Origin: Candidatus Nezhaarchaeales archaeon
Lineage (GTDB): Archaea; Thermoproteota; Methanomethylicia; Nezhaarchaeales; JAWCJE01
Length of the DNA stretch: 50,858 bases
Assembly: GCA_038853715.1 (NCBI GenBank)
Contig: JAWCJE010000013.1
Coordinates: forward strand, 1 to 50,858
Direction: 5' to 3'
The notes beneath the pieces are model-generated. The model did not search any database. It saw only the letters and a program-made list of their open reading frames with translations, and had not been told where the DNA came from. Shown here piece after piece: positions 25,214 through 32,897 of this stretch; the stretch's first letter is position 1; every line of letters begins with the position of its first letter. The translations under genes and the position numbers were made by a program.

Positions 25214-25343
25214 ACGCTATACACCTCCTCTCGTCCAGCTTCACGAGGTTTACGTCGCCAAGTAGGATACCAATACCTAGGGTTTCAGGCTTAAAGCAAG
25301 CCTTAATACGCTCTTCTACCTTCTTAAACCCCTCACCACACAT
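25158..25343 (-). CDS. Small protein overlapping the CDP-alcohol transferase
   Basis: 61 residues, with FKPETLGIGILLGDVNLVKLDERRCIAF in the middle, which reads like a folded strand-turn-strand core rather than chance. It overlaps the next gene by 56 bases in a different frame, so either its end or the transferase start may be misjudged (a later transferase start would remove part of the overlap). Function unknown. Confidence 0.5.
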   Translation of the reverse strand: MCGEGFKKVEERIKACFKPETLGIGILLGDVNLVKLDERRCIAFVKQVKGALRAASYTIKR

Positions 25344-25408
25344 TTACACTTCGCCATACCCGCCAGCGTTGTTATTCTATCGCGCGTTTAAATATCGAGT
25401 TTCTCCGA

Positions 25409-26356
25409 TCACTTAATGGCCTTTAGGTATGCAAAGGCTGCTAACGCCGCTTTAGCGCCTTCACCGACGCTTACCGAAACCTGGAAACCTCCACAGGTAC
25501 AATCTCCAGCCGCGTAGACACCTTCAATATTGGTCCGCATCCTAGAATCGACCTTTATACAGCCTTTATCATCTGTTTGAAGGCCGCTCTTAGCCAATAT
25601 CTTGGTTAACGGTACCTTGGGCGAGGCTATAAACACCGCTTCAACCTCCAACTTATACTTATTTCCGCCCGGATCCACTACGGTTAAACCTTCAACCATG
25701 GTTAAACCTTCTATTGCTTGAACCCTTAACCCCCTTAGGACTTTAACGCCGCGATCTTCAACTTCTTTTAGACGTTGAGGATCAACGTTGAAGCTACCCG
25801 TAGGCGAGGCTAAATAGGTTTGGGAGGCGATAGAACTCATCGTTAATGCATCCCTTACAGCCTCAAGTTCATCGCCTACCACAGCCACCTTTCTACCTCG
25901 AAAGAGGGGGCCGTCACAGAGCACGCAGTAGGAAACTCCTACTCCAAGTAATCTATCCTCACCGGGTATTCCAGCCTTCGCGTGCTGAATTCCAGTAGCT
26001 ATAATTACGGCTTCAGCCGTGAAGCTAGCTTCATGCGTAGTTATAGTTTTAACGCGACCAATTAAGTTAGCAGCTACTACGTCACCCTTCCTGATTTCAG
26101 CGCCGAACTTTAATGCCTGCTCCCTAAACCTTCTCAGTAATTCAGCCCCCGAAATACCTTCAGGAAAACCTGGATAGTTATTTATTGTAGGCGCTAATTG
26201 AAGACGGGAAGGGTTTCGACCCTCCAATACGAGGGTTTTAAGTTTAAGGCTGGCAGCATACATAGCCGCCGTAAGCCCTGCGGCTCCTGCACCTATAACT
26301 ATTACGTCGTATTGGGCTTTAGGTAACCCTAAAACGAGGACCATAAGGTTAGCCAC
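25409..26356 (-). CDS. trxB: Thioredoxin reductase-like flavoprotein
   Basis: FAD/NAD(P)H pyridine nucleotide disulfide reductase of the thioredoxin reductase family, 315 residues. FAD motif DVIVIGAGAAGLTAA (about 17-31), ATG at 120-122, redox pair C144-V-L-C147 (SYCVLCDGPLF), a second Rossmann motif RKVAVVGDELEAV that has GDELEA instead of the usual GxGxxA for NADPH, and the C-terminal GVYAAGDCTCGGFQV. The altered dinucleotide motif suggests a different or weak nicotinamide preference, as seen in some archaeal TrxR-like proteins. It follows the PDO gene after 8 bases, so it is probably the reductase of that protein. Confidence 0.9.
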   Translation of the reverse strand: MANLMVLVLGLPKAQYDVIVIGAGAAGLTAAMYAASLKLKTLVLEGRNPSRLQLAPTINNYPGFPEGISGAELLRRFREQALKFGAEIRKGDVVAANLIGRVKTITTHEASFTAEAVIIATGIQHAKAGIPGEDRLLGVGVSYCVLCDGPLFRGRKVAVVGDELEAVRDALTMSSIASQTYLASPTGSFNVDPQRLKEVEDRGVKVLRGLRVQAIEGLTMVEGLTVVDPGGNKYKLEVEAVFIASPKVPLTKILAKSGLQTDDKGCIKVDSRMRTNIEGVYAAGDCTCGGFQVSVSVGEGAKAALAAFAYLKAIK

Positions 26357-26364
26357 GTATCGCC

Positions 26365-27024
26365 TTATTTTTCCGAGACCTTTAACGCCTGTAGGACTTT
26401 ATCAGCAAATACGCGTTCAGGTAGTGCTCCTTCAAACTCGACGACGTCGTTTATAACAACCTTAGGAACCGCGTATACTCTATACTTCCTAGCTAAATCC
26501 GGAAACTCTAAGGATTCCACCGCATCAGCCATGATGTGCGTATTAACTATCGCGAATTTATGGGCGGTTCTAACAGCCGAAGGACAGTAGGGACAAGTAG
26601 GTGTAACGAAAACCTTGATGTGTACAGGTTTACTAATAGCTAATATAGCTGCTTTAACACTCTCTTCAAGTTCAACTTCACCCCTCGATACGTCAACAAT
26701 ATCCTCAACCAATGAGCCGAACTCGTAGCCTGAGGGTATTCCGAAATATCGAACCCAGTACTCCTTCTCGCCTCGAAGCACTATAGCAGGATGCCTATCA
26801 ACCTTATAGCTACGCGCTTCAGGCGAGGATACTTCGCATTCACACTTTTCAACCCTAATAAGCTCCGGAGATATACTAGCTAGTTTCTCCACGATCTCAA
26901 CAGTTTCATTACAGTATAGACAATGCCCCCTAGTAACGAACACCACAATCCTAACTGGATTCCTTAAAGCCCTGAAAAAGCCTTTAACCATCCTCAACGT
27001 GGCCTCATCAATTACAACAACCAA
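26365..27024 (-). CDS. Protein disulfide oxidoreductase (PDO), double thioredoxin fold
   Basis: 219 residues forming two thioredoxin folds, each with a CxxC: C35-L-Y-C38 (HCLYCNE) and C144-P-Y-C147 (TCPYCPS). Such PDO proteins are common in thermophiles and drive disulfide formation inside the cytoplasm, with an adjacent TrxR-like enzyme as partner. The cis-proline stretches HPAIVLRG and VPKVVINDV follow each fold. The start is TTG at 27024 with GAGGT before it. First gene of a two-gene operon with the flavoprotein. Confidence 0.92.
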   Translation of the reverse strand: MVVVIDEATLRMVKGFFRALRNPVRIVVFVTRGHCLYCNETVEIVEKLASISPELIRVEKCECEVSSPEARSYKVDRHPAIVLRGEKEYWVRYFGIPSGYEFGSLVEDIVDVSRGEVELEESVKAAILAISKPVHIKVFVTPTCPYCPSAVRTAHKFAIVNTHIMADAVESLEFPDLARKYRVYAVPKVVINDVVEFEGALPERVFADKVLQALKVSEK

Positions 27025-27280
27025 GCTAAATACCTCGTAACATCTTAGCTTGATGAGAAGAATAAAAGTTTTACTAGCACATTAATATTCACAAAACGCT
27101 CTACTACTTTAACTATACGTTCATGTAGATTATTGTTTTCATTCCAACCCCACATATGCTACGCGCTATCCATTAAACCTTTAATACAGGTTCATAGGAT
27201 CGTTTACGTACTCATCTATAATTAAGCCTCACTCACCATCACTAGGATCACGAAGCCCCGCGAAGAAAACTTAAATAAAC

Positions 27281-27288
27281 TTAAATAA
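27281..27288 (+). promoter_or_regulatory. TATA box upstream of htrA
   Basis: TTAAATAA at 27281-27288, with a second copy of the AACTTAAATAA string 10 bases upstream. It predicts a transcript start around 27310, next to the ATG of the 21-codon upstream ORF. Confidence 0.5.
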
Positions 27289-27312
27289 TTCCTACGATGA
27301 ATTCATTTGAGT

Positions 27313-27378
27313 ATGATGTTAGAGGACGGATTTGAACTCGCGCGGCGTAGGCACGTCACAGGTTTAGCGGTTGGGTGA
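27313..27378 (+). CDS. Short upstream ORF coupled to htrA (21 aa)
   Basis: ATG at 27313 opens a 21-codon frame ending in TGA at 27376-27378. Its stop overlaps the GTG start of the protease (GTGA), the classic arrangement of translational coupling. The encoded peptide MMLEDGFELARRRHVTGLAVG has no recognisable fold. Because the TATA box predicts a leaderless message beginning here, ribosomes would load on this ORF first and reach htrA by reinitiation. It may be regulatory or the remains of a longer N-terminus. Confidence 0.4.
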   Translation: MMLEDGFELARRRHVTGLAVG

Positions 27379-28322
27379 CGTTAGTAGTGATACCCGTTAA
27401 TGAGGATAAGATCATTGAGGCCGTTGATAAGGTTAGTCGTAGCGTCGTGAACGTAAGCACCGTTAAACTAATACACGACTACTTTTACCGCGTAATGCCG
27501 ATTAAAGGTATGGGTAGCGGCGTTATAGTGGATGAGGCCGGCTTTATAATTACCAATAACCATGTGGTACGGGACTCCGAAGCTATAGGTGTTACGCTGC
27601 CTGATGGATCTATGCTTAAGGGCCGAGTTGTAGGAGTTTGCGCTAGCATTGATATAGCGGTCGTTAAGGTTAACGCTCAGAAACTACCAGCTGCTGAGCT
27701 CGGCGATTCTGATAAGTTAAGGGTGGGCCAAATAGTTTTAGCGATAGGAAACCCGTTCGGGCTCGCTGGAGGCCCAACGGTTACCGCTGGCGTTATTAGT
27801 GCTTTAAACCGTACTATACCTACTGAAAGCGGAATACTTGAAGGTTTAATACAAACTGACGCAGCTATAAACCCGGGTAATAGCGGGGGGCCGCTTGTCG
27901 ATATAAATGGTAGGGTTATAGGCATTAACACGGCCATCATCCCCTACGCGCAAGGTATAGGGTTTGCCATCCCTATCAACTCGGTCAAGAGTTGCTTAAC
28001 TGATATAGTTAAGTACGGGAGAACGCTTAAGCCATGGCTCGGTGTTACAGGTATTACGGTAACGGAGCGTATAGCCGACTACTACGAGTTAGCTACTAAT
28101 AGAGGCGTATTAGTAGTTAAAGTGGCATCGGGTAGCCCAGCTTATCGAGCCGGGTTAGAAGTTGGCGATATAATAGTTTCGGTAAATGGTGAACCTGTAG
28201 GTAGTATTGAGGAATTAACAACGCTCCTAGCTAAAATAGGGGTTGGAGGCGTAGCTAAGCTTGAAGTAGTTAGAGGACGTATAAGCTACCCGGTTAAAGT
28301 GGTACTTGAAGGCACACCTTAA
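27375..28322 (+). CDS. HtrA/DegP-type serine protease with one PDZ domain
   Basis: A stress protease. The 315-residue protein has the complete chymotrypsin-like triad H63 (NNHVV), D93 (SIDIAVVK) and S170 (PGNSGGP), then one PDZ domain (about 220-310, SPAYRAGLEVGDIIVSVNGEPV). There is no signal peptide or membrane anchor visible, which suggests a cytoplasmic location. The start is GTG at 27375; a later GTG five codons on is possible. The preceding short ORF overlaps it by the GTGA arrangement. Confidence 0.92.
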   Translation: MTLVVIPVNEDKIIEAVDKVSRSVVNVSTVKLIHDYFYRVMPIKGMGSGVIVDEAGFIITNNHVVRDSEAIGVTLPDGSMLKGRVVGVCASIDIAVVKVNAQKLPAAELGDSDKLRVGQIVLAIGNPFGLAGGPTVTAGVISALNRTIPTESGILEGLIQTDAAINPGNSGGPLVDINGRVIGINTAIIPYAQGIGFAIPINSVKSCLTDIVKYGRTLKPWLGVTGITVTERIADYYELATNRGVLVVKVASGSPAYRAGLEVGDIIVSVNGEPVGSIEELTTLLAKIGVGGVAKLEVVRGRISYPVKVVLEGTP

Positions 28323-28549
28323 ACCGTTCCAACTACTGTTAACCCGCCAATCCTTTAAACGCTTTAATAATCCTAAAAACAAGTAGTAACTGATCTCAGA
28401 CCTTTCAAAGGTTAAAACGGCTCTAGCAACATATTAAGTGAAGCCGCCTTAAAACCCCTCATATACTCCTTAACTATTGTGGTGAAAGCCCCAAATACTC
28501 TAGCTATAGAGATGAAGGGGAATGAAAGTCTATGAACCCAATAACGGTA

Positions 28550-28828
28550 TTAGTAGCTCTGCCTTCGCTCCGCCTTCGCCCTTACCTTTCGAACTCCTTG
28601 GTAAACGGCACAACTAACGCATAGCGTTTTCGTCACGGTTGCTGAATATATAATTGCCCCCTGCTTCTGTAGCTCCCTTCTAAGCTGAGGATCTATGAAG
28701 CTAACAGGCCTAGTAACCCTAATCGCTTTACCTCTAGGTATAGGTCTTCCACACGCATCACAATACACCATGGAGTCTTTCCCCTTAGAGCCTTTACTCC
28801 TACCACGACTCTTCCTCTTCTTCGGCAC
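28550..28828 (-). CDS. rps26e: 30S ribosomal protein S26e
   Basis: 92 residues: basic N-terminus (KKRKSRGRSKGSKGKD), then YCDACGRPIPRGKAI with the first zinc cysteine pair, RPVSFIDPQLRREL, and KTLCVSCAVYQGVRKVR with the second pair. S26e sits near the mRNA exit channel in eukaryotes and TACK/Asgard archaea and is absent from most euryarchaea, so it is a useful lineage marker. The gene stands alone on the minus strand, divergent from the kinase gene. Confidence 0.93.
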   Translation of the reverse strand: MPKKRKSRGRSKGSKGKDSMVYCDACGRPIPRGKAIRVTRPVSFIDPQLRRELQKQGAIIYSATVTKTLCVSCAVYQGVRKVRAKAERRQSY

Positions 28829-28924
28829 TAGTCCTCGCCATCCTTAACAAGGTGCTCAACCTATTTATTCCTTTGGGACATCAACCCTAAAAGATAAAGG
28901 TTTTCACCTGATCCTTAACCTTAG

Positions 28925-29884
28925 ATGGGCTTGAGTAAAAGCTATGATTTAGCTATAGTGGGCCATATAACACTAGACCTAATCAGTCGTAAAGGTAGCC
29001 GACACCCCTTCTTCGTTATTGGCGGACCCCCAGTTTACGGGGGGTTAGCCGCTCGAAGACTTGGAGCCACCGTAATCCTAATCTCTAAGGTGGGCCCCGA
29101 CTTCGGCGATGAGAGGATGTTATGGCTTTCACGCGCTGGGCTCGATACTTCACTTATTAAACTCTCAAAAACCCCTACAACTAGGTTTGACATATCCTAT
29201 AAAGATGGAAACCGATATTTACGCCTCCTCCATCGTTGTAGCCCCATAACTTCAAAGGATATACCTAGGAACCTTAAGCCTAAAGCCCTTCACGTAGGCG
29301 CGGTAGCCGGTGAGGTTTCTAAAAGTGCCTTTAAACTATTAAAGAAGCTAGTATGCATTAAGTCCATCGATCTACAAGGTGTGCTTAGAGCCTTCACCGA
29401 TAACGGTTACATTACATTACGAGGAAGTAAGCTCACAGAAAGGGTTCTATCCATGTTTGACGTCGTCTGCGGCTCACTAGAGGAGCACCAAGCCCTCCTA
29501 GGCCCTCCTTTAGATCTCTACTCGCTTTTAAAGCGCTTAGGAAATAGGATAGTAATTATTACGGTTGGATCTAAAGGGTCCTTCGTTAAGGCTGAAGGCT
29601 ACGTCTACTCGATCCCCGCCTACGAGGACGTTAAAATCGTAGATCCAACCGGTGCTGGCGATACCTACCTCGCATCCTTCCTATATACTTACTCGTTAGG
29701 TGAGGAGGTGGCTTGGTCAGCATCCATAGCTACGGCCGCGGCATCCTTCGTGGTTGAAGGTGTAGGCCCCTCCTGCTTCGGCACCTTATCCATGGTTGAA
29801 GAGCGCGCGCGTAAAATCTACGAACGCGTGGAACGCCGGAAGATTACTAAGCCTCATGAACGTAGTTGCGAAAGCTTATTATAA
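28925..29884 (+). CDS. PfkB-family sugar or nucleoside kinase
   Basis: 319 residues of the ribokinase/PfkB fold: GGPPVYGGLAARRLGA at 33-48 as the N-terminal glycine-rich substrate segment, and the C-terminal VDPTGAGDTYLASFL (anion hole and catalytic Asp) near 240. The middle (VDLQG-like, here CIKSIDLQGVLR) is typical of archaeal members that phosphorylate sugars, inosine/cytidine or related. Substrate cannot be named. The E1-like gene starts about 29 bases after its stop, so an operon is likely. Confidence 0.88.
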   Translation: MGLSKSYDLAIVGHITLDLISRKGSRHPFFVIGGPPVYGGLAARRLGATVILISKVGPDFGDERMLWLSRAGLDTSLIKLSKTPTTRFDISYKDGNRYLRLLHRCSPITSKDIPRNLKPKALHVGAVAGEVSKSAFKLLKKLVCIKSIDLQGVLRAFTDNGYITLRGSKLTERVLSMFDVVCGSLEEHQALLGPPLDLYSLLKRLGNRIVIITVGSKGSFVKAEGYVYSIPAYEDVKIVDPTGAGDTYLASFLYTYSLGEEVAWSASIATAAASFVVEGVGPSCFGTLSMVEERARKIYERVERRKITKPHERSCESLL

Positions 29885-29912
29885 CCGCGTTAACTCAACT
29901 TTCAAGGTAGCC

Positions 29913-30944
29913 GTGAACACACACTTCGATCCTTGGGAGTTCTATAAGAGACAGGTGGCTTTAGCGGAACTTAAGCGTGAGGGACAGGAAAAGCTTAGAT
30001 CCTCTAAGGTAGCCATAGTCGGAATAGGCGGATTAGGTAGTGTAGCAGCGTTATACCTCGCGTTGGCGGGTGTTGGCTATCTACGCCTCATAGATCAGGA
30101 TACTGTTGAACTTCACAACCTCCATAGGCAGATCCTATACTCAATGAGCGATTTACGCTACCCTAAGGTTGAAGCTGCTATGCGCAGGATTAACAGCGTA
30201 AACCCCGAGCCTAAAGTGGAGCCTATCCCGGAGAGTGTTCGGGAGTCGAACGTTGAGGAGCTGGTTGAAGGTGTTAACTGCGTCGTGGATGGTTTAGATA
30301 ACATGCAAACCAGATACTTAGTTAACAGGGCCTGCATAAAGCATGGAATCCCATACGTTTTCGGAGGGGCAATAGGCTTAGAAGGGAACCTCTCCGTTTT
30401 CATGCCTCCGGAGACTCCATGTTTAGAATGCGTATTCCCAGGTTTAGATGACGCCCTCCTTCCAACCTGCGAGACTAGAGGTATTTTGGGGGCCACGGCC
30501 GGGGTCATCGGGGCCTTGGAAGCCGTAGAAGCCGTTAAACTGTTAGCCGGAGTAGGAGGCGTGCTTAAGGGGAAGCTACTAATATGCGACCTTAAATCAG
30601 TTGACTTCAGCGTAATCGACGTGTATAAATCGCCATCCTGTAAGGCTTGCCAGCTAAAAGTTGAAACGCCAGTGAAGTATAAGCCCACCTGGCTATGCGG
30701 AAGCAACACGGTTAACGTTAACCCGCCTAAACCGCTACAAGTAGACCTTCAAGACGCTTTCCACGTATTAAGTAAAACCTACAAAATACTAGTTAAGTCA
30801 TCATTGGTGCTAGTTTTCAACTACGACGGAGAGGTTGAAGTTAGCCTATTTAAGAATGGGAGGATGTTAATTAAGAACGTAAGCGATGAATGCAAGGCTT
30901 TAAAGATATACGAGGGGATCGCGAGTAGGCTAGGACTTAAATAA
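29913..30944 (+). CDS. E1-like activating enzyme (ThiF/MoeB/HesA family)
   Basis: Adenylates the C-terminus of a ubiquitin-like sulfur carrier (MoaD, ThiS, SAMP or similar). Start GTG at 29913 gives 343 residues; the open frame runs higher but would overlap the kinase gene. Motifs: GIGGLGSVAALYLALAGVG (nucleotide binding), RLIDQDTVELHNLHRQ with the Asp and Arg used in adenylation, zinc pairs PCLEC and SCKAC, and PTCETRGILGATAGVIGA around the active-site cysteine. A further ~75-residue C-terminal domain of unknown kind follows the second zinc pair. No ubiquitin-like partner gene lies in the window. Confidence 0.87.
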   Translation: MNTHFDPWEFYKRQVALAELKREGQEKLRSSKVAIVGIGGLGSVAALYLALAGVGYLRLIDQDTVELHNLHRQILYSMSDLRYPKVEAAMRRINSVNPEPKVEPIPESVRESNVEELVEGVNCVVDGLDNMQTRYLVNRACIKHGIPYVFGGAIGLEGNLSVFMPPETPCLECVFPGLDDALLPTCETRGILGATAGVIGALEAVEAVKLLAGVGGVLKGKLLICDLKSVDFSVIDVYKSPSCKACQLKVETPVKYKPTWLCGSNTVNVNPPKPLQVDLQDAFHVLSKTYKILVKSSLVLVFNYDGEVEVSLFKNGRMLIKNVSDECKALKIYEGIASRLGLK

Positions 30945-31017
30945 CCTAGTGGATTCCGCCCTTAATCATGGAGCCAAGCCCTTATCGATACACGCGGGTA
31001 AACCTACATCTTCACGT

Positions 31018-31602
31018 TTAAGGTTTAGTAGCGGACCAGAACATCCCTCTATATTGATTTATAACGGGGCAACCTGTGCACCTACCATCAATGAAGCTTG
31101 CGCACTCTTTACATTCAATAGTAGCACCGCAAGGTTGAGTATGAGCTCTACCAAAGGCCCTTAAGGGCGCGATTATACTATAGGTTGAACCTATAACTAT
31201 GTTAAAATCCACGTTTTGCACCTCCTTAAGAGCTCTAAGGTGGTTATCTACTATTGCCTCCAAGGTGGCTATATCCTCAGCCATGAAGAATAGGCAGAGG
31301 TTACTTCTACCCGACGTTATCAAGCCGTTTAAGAAGTAAGGGCACCCCTCAAACATTTTAAGCACCTTAGTTGTAGCAGTAGTCGTTATATCGACTTTAG
31401 CTAAGTGAAGCCCCGCCTTAAATAAATCCAGCCCCACCTTCTTCACTAGAAGCCCCATCGCTTTAAGCCTACGTAGCCTAACCGCTATTGATGGCTGTGA
31501 AACCCCTAACGCCTTCGCCACTTCCTCCTGAGGAATATCGGGGTTTCGGCTATACAACTTCAGAATCTCTAAATCCTTCTTATCAATCCTGGAAAGCATC
31601 AA
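31018..31602 (-). CDS. Lrp/AsnC-type regulator with cysteine-rich C-terminal tail
   Basis: 194 residues. Helix-turn-helix at about 20-50 (IPQEEVAKALGVSQPSIAVRLRRLKAMG), then an Lrp-type RAM-like domain, and a C-terminal tail with five cysteines C158, C164, C167, C175 and C178 in QPCGATIECKEC/CTGCPV. The tail is not part of typical Lrp proteins and could bind an iron-sulfur cluster or zinc, making the regulator redox- or metal-responsive. It diverges from the ferredoxin cluster with 104 bases between starts, and palindromes at 31646-31677 lie in that gap. Redox control of the cluster is inference. Confidence 0.85.
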   Translation of the reverse strand: MMLSRIDKKDLEILKLYSRNPDIPQEEVAKALGVSQPSIAVRLRRLKAMGLLVKKVGLDLFKAGLHLAKVDITTTATTKVLKMFEGCPYFLNGLITSGRSNLCLFFMAEDIATLEAIVDNHLRALKEVQNVDFNIVIGSTYSIIAPLRAFGRAHTQPCGATIECKECASFIDGRCTGCPVINQYRGMFWSATKP

Positions 31603-31645
31603 CCAACACTAAAGCTATATTCTATAAATGCTTTTCCGTGAGACA

Positions 31646-31677
31646 CTTATAAAAGTTTATAAGAAAATTTATAAATT
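31646..31677. promoter_or_regulatory. Two AT-rich palindromes, likely operator and promoter
   Basis: CTTATAAA-AG-TTTATAAG (31646-31663) has perfect 8-bp arms with a 2-base gap, and AATTTATAAATT (31666-31677) is a perfect 12-bp palindrome. The second contains TTATAAAT, a good TATA box about 30 bases before the TTG start of the ferredoxin gene at 31707. Repeated arms at the divergent Lrp promoter are where an Lrp-type repressor would be expected to bind. Confidence 0.6.
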
Positions 31678-31706
31678 CCTAAATAGGGATGATAAGGGGG
31701 TGGACC

Positions 31707-32363
31707 TTGGTCTTAAGGAAGATAGTGAAGATCGATGAATCCAAATGCGATGGCTGCGGTCTTTGCATCCCAGCGTGTCCTGAAGGAGCTTTACGGGTGA
31801 TTAACGGTAAGGTAAGACTTGTTAATGAGAAGTACTGCGATGGGTTAGGAGCTTGCATTAAGGAATGCCCTAAGGGTGCACTTACCATTGAGATACGAGA
31901 GGCTGAAGAATTCGGTGAGGGTGCCGTCAGGAGGAACCTTGAAGTTGTTAGCTGCACCCATGAAGCTAGCAGTGAGCCTTTATCATTAGGTGGTAAATCG
32001 CTACTTTCACATTGGCCCGTTAAAATAGTTTTAATTAATCCTAAAGCCCCCTTCCTAGAGGGAGCAAGTATACTAATAGCCGCTGACTGCGTCCCCTTCG
32101 CTTACGCTAACTTCCACAGGGACTTCCTTAAGGATAGGGTAGTTTTAGCTGGTTGCCCCAAGTTCGGAGACGTCTGGGCCTACCGAGATAAACTAGCTCA
32201 GATATTTAATGGCTTTAACGTAAAGGATGTAGAAGTGGTACGTATGGAGGTACCCTGCTGTTCAGGGCTACGCCTTATAACCGAGGAGGCGTTAAAACTA
32301 GCTGGCAAGAAAATGGACATTAAGGAGGCGGTTATAAGCGTTAAAGGCGGGATTATAAGTTAA
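31707..32363 (+). CDS. Ferredoxin-type protein with two 4Fe-4S motifs and C-terminal domain
   Basis: Start TTG at 31707 (MVLRKIVKI), since AAGGGGGTG lies 4-5 bases before it; the frame extends to 31689 but that would place the ribosome site inside the gene. 218 residues: cluster 1 CDGCGLCIPACPEG is a full 4Fe-4S motif; cluster 2 CDGLGACIKECPKG lacks the second cysteine, a known feature of this family. The C-terminal ~150 residues have C-x-P-F-A-Y-A-N-F-H and VVLAGCPKF and PCCSGL, suggesting further cysteine-based chemistry. Probably an electron-transfer protein for an unidentified redox partner. Followed after 22 bases by the zinc-ribbon gene. Confidence 0.88.
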   Translation: MVLRKIVKIDESKCDGCGLCIPACPEGALRVINGKVRLVNEKYCDGLGACIKECPKGALTIEIREAEEFGEGAVRRNLEVVSCTHEASSEPLSLGGKSLLSHWPVKIVLINPKAPFLEGASILIAADCVPFAYANFHRDFLKDRVVLAGCPKFGDVWAYRDKLAQIFNGFNVKDVEVVRMEVPCCSGLRLITEEALKLAGKKMDIKEAVISVKGGIIS

Positions 32364-32385
32364 GTTTAGGAGGTGCTAAAGCTTG

Positions 32386-32652
32386 ATGAAGTACTGTCCA
32401 GGTGTTAAAGATATTGTTCAACCCCAGCTTATAATTAGAACATGTCCAGCCTGCGGCGAAGAAGTGGAATTCTTCGAGTACGAAACCGAGAGGAAATGCC
32501 CAAACTGCGGTAAAATGCTTTACAGGGAGGCCTCGGCTTCATGTATAACTTGGTGTCAGTACGCTGATAAATGTATAGCCGACCTTGAAAGTAGAAGGCT
32601 AATACCGAAGGAAAGGGCTGAACAACTTAGAAGCTTAGCGAGGAAACGATAA
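32386..32652 (+). CDS. Zinc-ribbon protein in the ferredoxin cluster
   Basis: 88 residues with CPACGEEVEFFEYETERKCP and CPNCGK forming a zinc ribbon, then ASCITWCQYADKC, which adds three cysteines, and a basic helical tail. The C-x-C-like tail motif CITWCQYADKC is found in archaeal proteins near ferredoxins and HD hydrolases. AGGAGGTG (32368-32375) is well placed for the ATG at 32386 (a TTG three bases earlier is an alternative). Function unknown; its place between two ferredoxin genes suggests a joint redox role. Confidence 0.8.
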   Translation: MKYCPGVKDIVQPQLIIRTCPACGEEVEFFEYETERKCPNCGKMLYREASASCITWCQYADKCIADLESRRLIPKERAEQLRSLARKR

Positions 32653-32672
32653 CCATACTTTAAGGGGTATAG

Positions 32673-32867
32673 TTGTTGAAGGTACCAGTAGTTAATAGGG
32701 ATCTTTGTATTGGTTGTGGAGCTTGTCAAGCTATATGTCCAGATACTTTTAAACTTGATGAATCAGGGAAGGCGCAAGTGATAACCGGTAGAAGCTGTGA
32801 CGGTTGCAATTGTGAAGCCGTAGTTACAAGTTGCCCAGTAAGCGCAATAAGCCTTTTAGATGCTTAG
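32673..32867 (+). CDS. Small ferredoxin, single 4Fe-4S
   Basis: 64 residues from TTG at 32673, preceded by AAGGGG. VNRDLCIGCGACQAICPDTF provides three or four cluster ligands, and CDGCNCEAVVTSCP near the C-terminus contributes the final cysteine plus two extra. The length and single-cluster arrangement resemble small archaeal ferredoxins. Third gene of the cluster running 31707-32867; a cysteine synthase converges from the right. Confidence 0.92.
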   Translation: MLKVPVVNRDLCIGCGACQAICPDTFKLDESGKAQVITGRSCDGCNCEAVVTSCPVSAISLLDA

Positions 32868-32897
32868 TTTACTTTAAGCTTAACTTCTCCTTTTACG

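Noticed and set aside
27325-27350. GATTTGAAC string that looks like a minus-strand tRNA T loop
   Set aside because: The arms around it do not form a T stem, and there is no acceptor stem; it lies in the 21-codon upstream ORF of htrA.
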